DNA from: Coriobacteriia bacterium
GTDB taxonomy: Bacteria; Actinomycetota; Coriobacteriia; Coriobacteriales; QAMH01
Reading direction: 5' to 3'
Assembly: GCA_900756605.1 (NCBI GenBank)
Contig: CAAEKX010000390.1
Location: 1 to 18,979, forward strand
DNA length: 18,979 nt
How positions within the stretch are numbered: position 1 is the stretch's first letter; each line of letters starts with the position of its first letter. Under the pieces are notes generated by a model. The model saw nothing but the letters and a program-made list of their open reading frames with translations, made no database searches and was not told the origin of the DNA. This document shows, piece after piece, positions 14,421 through 18,979 of the stretch. A program made the position numbers and the translations under genes.

Positions 14421-15629
14421 ATGAACCTCACCCGACGTCGATTTCTCGAAGCATGCGGCCTTGCGGCAGCCACCATCTGCGGTGTTGCGGCTACGGGCTG
14501 TTCGTCCTCAAGGCCAGCGCCGCCCACGTTTCCCGAGCGTGACCTCGCGCGGGTCCTCATCGACGAGATGGCTGCGGAGGAAAAAGCCGCGCAGCTCTTC
14601 ATCGTGACGCCTGAGCAGATCAGCGGCACGGAACTCTCCCTGGGAGTTGACGACGCCTTTCGCGAGGGCTTGCAGGCGCACCCCGTCTGCGGCCTCACCT
14701 ACTTCGACGGCAACATCATCGATTCCGCGCAGACCAGCACGATGCTTGCCGAGACGCAGGTCGCGGCAAGCGAGCTTGGCATGACGCCACCGTTCCTTTG
14801 CGTTGACGAGGAGGGCGGAACAGTCCAGCGCATTGGCGGTAAGCCGGGGTTCGACGCGCCATTCATCGGCGATGCCCGCGATATCGGCACGACCGGTGAC
14901 GTGGCCATGGCCCGCGAGACCGCGCGCACCATCGCCATCGCCCTACGCGACCTTGGTTTTAACGTCGACTTCGCTCCCTCATGCGATGTCGCCACGAGCG
15001 AGTCCAGCAACATGCGACGTCGCTCGTTTGGTGCCGAGGCGTCTCTCGTGGGTCGCATGGCCGCAGCGCAAATCGAAGCCTTTGATGACGAGGGAATCCT
15101 GTGTTGCGCCAAGCACTTTCCTGGCATCGGGGATCCGGAGAACGATAGCCACGCGAGTTCGATCTACTCCAACAAGACGCGTGAGGGGCTCGCGGCGCAG
15201 CTTGCGCCATTTGTCGCAGCCATCGTGGCGGGCGTCCCCATGGTGATGGTGGGGCATCTGTCGCTTCCGCAGATCACGGGCAGTGCCATTCCGGCCTCGA
15301 TTTCGCCGGATATCGTGCAAGGAATACTTCGTGACGAGATTGGCTACGATGGCGTCGTGACGACGGACTCGCTTGGGATGGGTGCACTGCTCGAGTTCTG
15401 CTCGCCCGGCGATGTGGGCGTTGCAGCCATTGAGGCCGGCTGCGACATCGCGCTCATGCCATCCGAATTCGATGCCGCCTACGCAGGGCTGCTGGATGCC
15501 ATCAACAGCGGGCGCATTTCCATGGAGCGCGTCGACCAGTCGCTCATGCGCATTCTCACGCTCAAGCTCAAGAGCTTCCCGGAGCTTTTTGACGAGACGA
15601 TTCAAGAAGAACTTGCGAAAACCCGCTAA
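14421..15629 (+). CDS. Tat-exported GH3 lipoprotein (NagZ-like beta-N-acetylhexosaminidase)
   Basis: Predicted surface glycoside hydrolase of 402 residues. The N-terminus TRRRFLEACG is a twin-arginine motif, followed by a hydrophobic stretch and lipobox ATGC, so the mature enzyme should be lipid-anchored outside the membrane. The GH3 barrel shows VDEEGGTVQRIGG, the general acid/base loop KHFPGIGDPENDSH (K231-H244) with the NagZ-type Asp-Ser-His, and the nucleophile D316 in VTTDSLGMGAL. The loop differs from the usual KHFPGHG by Ile for the second His. A NagZ-like action on peptidoglycan GlcNAc-MurNAc is likely, but other beta-hexosaminides are possible. It follows the ArsR gene by 21 bases, with CAGGAA upstream of the start. 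Confidence 0.87.
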   Translation: MNLTRRRFLEACGLAAATICGVAATGCSSSRPAPPTFPERDLARVLIDEMAAEEKAAQLFIVTPEQISGTELSLGVDDAFREGLQAHPVCGLTYFDGNIIDSAQTSTMLAETQVAASELGMTPPFLCVDEEGGTVQRIGGKPGFDAPFIGDARDIGTTGDVAMARETARTIAIALRDLGFNVDFAPSCDVATSESSNMRRRSFGAEASLVGRMAAAQIEAFDDEGILCCAKHFPGIGDPENDSHASSIYSNKTREGLAAQLAPFVAAIVAGVPMVMVGHLSLPQITGSAIPASISPDIVQGILRDEIGYDGVVTTDSLGMGALLEFCSPGDVGVAAIEAGCDIALMPSEFDAAYAGLLDAINSGRISMERVDQSLMRILTLKLKSFPELFDETIQEELAKTR

Positions 15630-15651
15630 GCGCCGCTATTAGCGTTATTAT
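15624..15651 (+). promoter_or_regulatory. Small inverted repeat and -10-like TATTAT before ferritin
   Basis: CGCTAA (15624-15629, including the GH3 stop) pairs with TTAGCG (15639-15644), and TATTAT (15646-15651) follows. This could be a weak terminator, or a -10 with a regulatory dyad on its upstream side. No -35 is recognisable and it does not resemble a DtxR/IdeR box I know. Confidence 0.3.
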
Positions 15652-15687
15652 GAAGCCCCCGACAATCTCATCAAGAAAGGACGAATC

Positions 15688-16203
15688 ATGGATTCCAAGG
15701 TGTACGAGCTCCTCAACGACCAAATCAACAAGGAGCTGTATTCGGCGTACCTGTACCTCTCCTTTGCAGACTACTACGCGGACGAAGGCCTTGATGGCTA
15801 CGAGAACTGGTACCTCATTCAGGCGGCCGAGGAGCGCGATCACGCCCTCATCTTCCGCAAGTACCTCCTCGATAACGACTGCAAGGTCGAGCTCAAGGCC
15901 ATCGACCAGCCGGACAAGACCTTCAAGAATCATCTCGAGCCGCTTGAGGCCGGTCTCGAGCACGAGCGCTATGTCACGAGCCTCATCAACGATATCTACG
16001 CTGCCGCCAAGGAGGTCAACGACTTCCGTACGATGAAGTTCCTCGATTGGTTCATCGACGAGCAGCTCGAGGAGGAGGTCAACGCGACCGATATGGTCAC
16101 GAAGATGAAGCTCTTCGGCTCGGATGCCAAGTCGCTCTACGAGCTTGACCAGGAGTATCTGGCGCGTACGTATAGCACGCCCTCCCCGCTTGCCGCGGAG
16201 TAA
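15688..16203 (+). CDS. ftnA: Ferritin, FtnA-like iron-storage protein
   Basis: Forms a 24-mer shell that oxidises Fe(II) and stores the mineral; cytoplasmic, 171 residues. The four-helix bundle carries the ferroxidase ligands E16 (NKELYSAYLYL), E49 and H52 (AAEERDHA), E93 (LEHERY) and Q126 (DEQLEEE), each one residue before the E. coli FtnA numbering. It lacks the central haem-binding Met typical of bacterioferritin and has FtnA spacing. Start ATG 15688 has AAAGGA upstream. It stands alone between the GH3 gene and a convergent toxin-antitoxin pair. Confidence 0.94.
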   Translation: MDSKVYELLNDQINKELYSAYLYLSFADYYADEGLDGYENWYLIQAAEERDHALIFRKYLLDNDCKVELKAIDQPDKTFKNHLEPLEAGLEHERYVTSLINDIYAAAKEVNDFRTMKFLDWFIDEQLEEEVNATDMVTKMKLFGSDAKSLYELDQEYLARTYSTPSPLAAE

Positions 16204-16251
16204 GCGCCGCTGGCTATCGTTTAGAAGCGGCATGCAGAATATGCACTGCCT

Positions 16252-16275
16252 AGGGGCCGCCTTCGGGTGGCCCCT
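16252..16275. terminator. Stem-loop with TTCG tetraloop after ferritin, probably bidirectional
   Basis: A ten-pair stem (16252-16261 with 16266-16275, one G-U) closes a TTCG loop. There is only a short CTT after it. It lies between the ferritin stop and the end of the oppositely oriented toxin gene, where a shared terminator is expected. An outer GCATGCA (16230-16236) and TGCATGC (16278-16284) could extend it. Confidence 0.7.
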
Positions 16276-16323
16276 CTTGCATGCGCCATAAACGCAACTC
16301 TTCGTCAGTTGCTTGTGCGTGGC

Positions 16324-16593
16324 CTAGCGCTTGTACACGTCGCTTCGATGCCCTATCGAGAACATCTCTACGACTAGCACATCGTCCTTGATAATGCAGA
16401 GAATACGGTAATCGCCAACGCGATATCGCCATTCTCCCGAGTGATTGCCCGATAGCCCCTTGCCGTAGATGCGCGGGTCATCGATACCGTCAAGATGCTT
16501 GCCGATCCACGATGTGATGAGACGGGCATCGAAGCGGTCCATTTTCTTGAGCTGCCTAAGTGCGCATTTTGAGTATTCGACGCGGTATGCCAC
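16324..16593 (-). CDS. RelE/ParE-family toxin
   Basis: Probable mRNA interferase of a type II toxin-antitoxin pair, 89 residues. YRVEYSKCALRQLKKMD, the KGLSGNHSGEWRYRVGDYRIL core and the C-terminal FSIGHRSDVYKR follow the RelE pattern, with the basic residues and terminal His/Tyr that usually act at the ribosome. The start is GTG 16593, overlapping the antitoxin stop TAG by one base (TAGTG), so the two are translationally coupled. A ParE-type gyrase target cannot be excluded from sequence, but the short loop and WRYRVGDYR favour RelE. Confidence 0.87.
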   Translation of the reverse strand: MAYRVEYSKCALRQLKKMDRFDARLITSWIGKHLDGIDDPRIYGKGLSGNHSGEWRYRVGDYRILCIIKDDVLVVEMFSIGHRSDVYKR

Positions 16594-16808
16594 TAGAGCC
16601 CCAGCTCCGCAAGGACTTCTTCGTGGCTGTAGCGCGTTCCATCATCCTCGGCTACAGCAGCTCGCAGGGCTGCAAGATCCTCTTTGTCCTCGATGCTTTC
16701 GAAGACGGCGTCACGAATGAAATTAGAGATGGTTTTGCCCTCGAACTTCGCATATTTACGCACGAGGGCCGCGTCGATGTCGTCTACTCTCATGGTCATG
16801 GTCGTCAT
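16593..16808 (-). CDS. RelB/DinJ-like (ribbon-helix-helix) antitoxin
   Basis: Antitoxin of 71 residues that neutralises the adjacent toxin and probably represses its own promoter. The N-terminus MTTMTMRVDDIDAALVRKYA and TISNFIRDAVFE form a ribbon-helix-helix DNA-binding unit. The C-terminal acidic helix DKEDLAALRAAVAEDD and SHEEVLAELGL is the usual toxin-binding part. AAGGAGG lies five bases before ATG 16808. In-frame ATGs four and six codons in are less well placed. Confidence 0.85.
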   Translation of the reverse strand: MTTMTMRVDDIDAALVRKYAKFEGKTISNFIRDAVFESIEDKEDLAALRAAVAEDDGTRYSHEEVLAELGL

Positions 16809-16825
16809 GGCAGCCTCCTTAGCGT

Positions 16826-16875
16826 GAATACAATGTATTCTAGCATGTGAAGAGACGTTGAGCGAATACTATTCG
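16826..16875 (-). promoter_or_regulatory. Toxin-antitoxin promoter with two related palindromes
   Basis: Palindrome 1, GAATACAATGTATTC (16826-16840), has perfect 7-bp arms around one base and covers a -10-like TAGAAT on the minus strand (16837-16842). Palindrome 2, CGAATACTATTCG (16863-16875), shares GAATA/TATTC half-sites but with a one-base centre. Its position fits the -35 area or just upstream. They are likely operators for the antitoxin or toxin-antitoxin complex. Confidence 0.6.
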
Positions 16876-16929
16876 TCCCACTGGCACCATCGAACGAAAC
16901 ATAATCTTCCGCTTGCGAAACATCCGCAC

Positions 16930-16963
16930 GGGGGGGGGTCGTTGATTCGCTGCAGAGTATGAT
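16930..16963 (+). promoter_or_regulatory. Nine-G tract and -10-like TATGAT upstream of the surface protein
   Basis: An uninterrupted run of nine Gs (16930-16938) lies in the only spacer before the surface protein gene. TATGAT (16958-16963) is a good -10, and a 17-base spacing would place the -35 at 16935-16940, partly in the G run. Changes in tract length would alter this region and could switch expression. GAAAGGAG (16981-16988) is the ribosome binding site. Confidence 0.5.
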
Positions 16964-16994
16964 AAAGAGCATGCCTGTTTGAAAGGAGCACGAG

Positions 16995-18979
16995 ATGCGC
17001 AAGTTCCTCTCTTTCTTTTTCTCCATTGCTCTTGCTATGACCATGCTTCCTGCCGCAGCGTTTGCCGTGCCGGACGACGGGGAATCGCAGCCCGTGGATG
17101 TTTCACAAACATCCGAAGTGGCGCTTGCCATTGAGCCGCAAGCTGGCAACATCGCGACAGGCACGTGGGGCACATGCCCGTGGGAGATATCCGAGGATGG
17201 CGTGCTCACGGTTCATCCGGGTGAAGGAGCAGAATCCACCAATCCGAATTACTCCCCATGGATTGACTATGCCGAAAACATCACCAAGGTTGTCTTTGTT
17301 CGCGAGGGCGGAAAGAGGGTTATGGCGCCATCAGCATGCACTGCGCTGTTTGCAAGAATGCCAAACATAACTGAAATAGATTTCTCGGGCTTTGACACCT
17401 CCAAGACAACTGCGATGAATGAAATGTTCATACAGTGCACCGCTTTGACCTCGGTGGATTTTTCGAATCTTGATACGTCCAACGTGACAACGACAATGAC
17501 AATGTTTGGCGGATGCATTTCGCTGGCCTCGATTAATCTCTCAGGGGTGAATACGTCGAAGCTAAGATGGACAGATTATATGTTCAGCGGCTGCTCAAGC
17601 TTAGAGTCGATTGATGTCTCAAGCTTCAACACCTCTAATGTCACAAGTATGTTTTGCATGTTCAACGGATGCTCGTCTCTCAAGAGTCTCGACCTTTCCA
17701 GCTTTGATACAACCAATGCAACTAATGTTCGCAATGCGCTCAGCGGCTGCAGTTCACTTAGGTGGATTAAGCTTGGAGCGAAAACAACGAACATAATTGT
17801 CCCGGCTTACGAAATTGAAGGTAATACAGACTGGTATTCCTTCGAGCTGCATGCACGTATCACTGCCGACGAAATCAATAGCTCGCGTCTTGGCATTGCC
17901 GATACGTACATCAAAGGCGAGCCGGGGGTTTGGAAAACGGGCGCATGGGGGACATGTCCATGGGAAATCTCTGAAGATGGCATTCTATCGATTTTCCCCG
18001 GAACCGGAAGATCAAACCAAATTCCCGAATCACCATGGGAGACATATAAATCGCGAATAACAAAAGTTGAGTTTTTGGAAAAGGATGGCAATAAAGTAAT
18101 AGCACCCAATGACTTGCGCTTTCTATTTATTCGCATGAGCAATATAGTCGATATAGATTGCTCAGGCCTCGATATTTCGCAGACCGTAAACATGACAGGC
18201 ACATTTAGGGACTGCACCTCGTTGGCTTCAGTTAATCTAGCAAGGCTTCATGCGCCGTACTTAAATTACGCGCCAGCGCTATTCGCTAATTGTTCCTCGC
18301 TAAAAACTATAAATATGGATGGGTTCATTGCTCCTAAAATAAAGAGCATGGAGTCCATGTTCAGCGGATGTCGTGTGCTCAGCTCTATCGATTTATCTGG
18401 TTTTGACACTTTGGGCGTATCAAATATGGAGTCCATGTTCTCCGGATGTTCATCACTAACCACACTCGACCTTTCAGCTTTTAATACTTCAAATGTGGTG
18501 AACATGGCATCTATGTTTCTAGGATGCTCTTCGCTTTCTGTTATCGATCTCGGCAGTTTTCAGACATTCCGTGTCGTGAATATGAACAGCATGTTTTCAG
18601 GATGTTCAAAGCTCGCCTCGCTTGATTTATCAGAATTTAGTACAGCGGCTTTAACAAACTATTCTGGAATGTTCGCAGGTTGTAATTCGCTCCAGAGCAT
18701 TTCGCTTGGTCAGAACGTCACTAAATTTCCGATGCCTGGCACTGAATGGCTCTCTAAGAATGAGAATAAGTGGTTCACTGCAGATGAAATTAGATCGTCG
18801 CGTCTCGGAATTGCAGATACATATACGGATTTCCGCACGCCCCTCGACGCTGTGACCATTGACTACGAACCCAAAAGTTATGTCTACACGGGCAAGCCCA
18901 TAAAGCCAAACTTGACACTCACGAATAAAGAGACCGGCTACAAGCTCATTGAGGGTAAGGACTACACGGTTTCGGTTTC
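16995..18979 (+). CDS. BspA-like (DUF285) repeat surface protein, 3'-truncated
   Basis: Secreted surface protein, at least 661 residues, running off the right edge. A signal peptide (about 1-24, ending AAAFA) is clear. Two homologous modules follow: A begins near G56 (GTWGTCPWEISEDG) and B near G316 (GAWGTCPWEISEDG). Each contains DUF285-type LRR-like repeats of about 23-24 residues with the pattern MFSGCSSLxSxDLSxFxTSNV, and ends with TADEI(N/R)SSRLGIADTY (about 290 and 595). After module B a beta-sandwich repeat of the YTGKPIKP...GKDYTVSF kind begins, common in Firmicute and Coriobacteriia surface proteins. Such proteins often bind host or matrix molecules; the ligand here is unknown. Codon use (TTA, ATA, AGA) is much AT-richer than in neighbouring genes, especially in module B. 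Any anchor would be beyond the window. Confidence 0.9.
   Translation, partial: MRKFLSFFFSIALAMTMLPAAAFAVPDDGESQPVDVSQTSEVALAIEPQAGNIATGTWGTCPWEISEDGVLTVHPGEGAESTNPNYSPWIDYAENITKVVFVREGGKRVMAPSACTALFARMPNITEIDFSGFDTSKTTAMNEMFIQCTALTSVDFSNLDTSNVTTTMTMFGGCISLASINLSGVNTSKLRWTDYMFSGCSSLESIDVSSFNTSNVTSMFCMFNGCSSLKSLDLSSFDTTNATNVRNALSGCSSLRWIKLGAKTTNIIVPAYEIEGNTDWYSFELHARITADEINSSRLGIADTYIKGEPGVWKTGAWGTCPWEISEDGILSIFPGTGRSNQIPESPWETYKSRITKVEFLEKDGNKVIAPNDLRFLFIRMSNIVDIDCSGLDISQTVNMTGTFRDCTSLASVNLARLHAPYLNYAPALFANCSSLKTINMDGFIAPKIKSMESMFSGCRVLSSIDLSGFDTLGVSNMESMFSGCSSLTTLDLSAFNTSNVVNMASMFLGCSSLSVIDLGSFQTFRVVNMNSMFSGCSKLASLDLSEFSTAALTNYSGMFAGCNSLQSISLGQNVTKFPMPGTEWLSKNENKWFTADEIRSSRLGIADTYTDFRTPLDAVTIDYEPKSYVYTGKPIKPNLTLTNKETGYKLIEGKDYTVSV

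Overview
The window reads as a chromosomal segment of a high-GC Gram-positive bacterium. My best guess is a Coriobacteriia-type Actinomycetota (gut or oral). The grounds are the strong GC bias at third codon positions, a LytTR-type two-component pair, Ala/Ser-rich anchored envelope proteins, and an AT-richer BspA/DUF285-type surface protein typical of such commensals. This placement is an inference from style, not from a marker-gene comparison. Nearly all genes are on the + strand; only a small toxin-antitoxin pair is on the - strand.

Layout. 1-1592: 3' part of RNase R, followed by a 29-bp perfect inverted repeat. 1822-5280: a GT-A glycosyltransferase, a LytS-like sensor kinase with two membrane helices and a GAF-like region, and a LytTR response regulator, ended by a strong terminator. 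5395-7027: purM and overlapping purN (de novo purine synthesis). 7169-10188: a secreted M23 peptidase whose end carries the ribosome binding site of rpsF, then the classic rpsF-ssb-rpsR-rplI block with unusual hairpin density before rplI. 10277-11707: a HAD phosphatase/phosphomutase-like enzyme and a membrane-anchored Ser-rich protein. 11831-14399: a Zn/Cd-type P1B ATPase with a His-rich N-terminus and an ArsR/SmtB repressor with an intact alpha-5 zinc site; the two genes are separated by a mosaic of REP-like repeats that also supplies the ATPase stop codon. 14421-16203: a Tat-exported GH3 lipoprotein and a ferritin. 16324-16808 (-): RelE/RelB-type toxin-antitoxin with two related palindromes at its promoter. 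16995 to the right edge: a large, incomplete DUF285 repeat surface protein preceded by a nine-G tract.

How the parts work together: most of the window is housekeeping (RNA decay, purines, ribosome) interleaved with envelope functions (glycosyltransferase, M23 peptidase, GH3 hydrolase, surface protein) and metal homeostasis (zinc efflux with its sensor, ferritin). The observations I would check first are the poly-G tract as a possible phase-variation switch for the surface protein, the repeat that has become the C-terminus of the zinc ATPase, and the glycosyltransferase-kinase-regulator cassette with a 16-bp palindrome at its promoter. I found no CRISPR array, tRNA, rRNA, or transposase gene. 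I cannot claim a clearly new multi-gene system from sequence alone.
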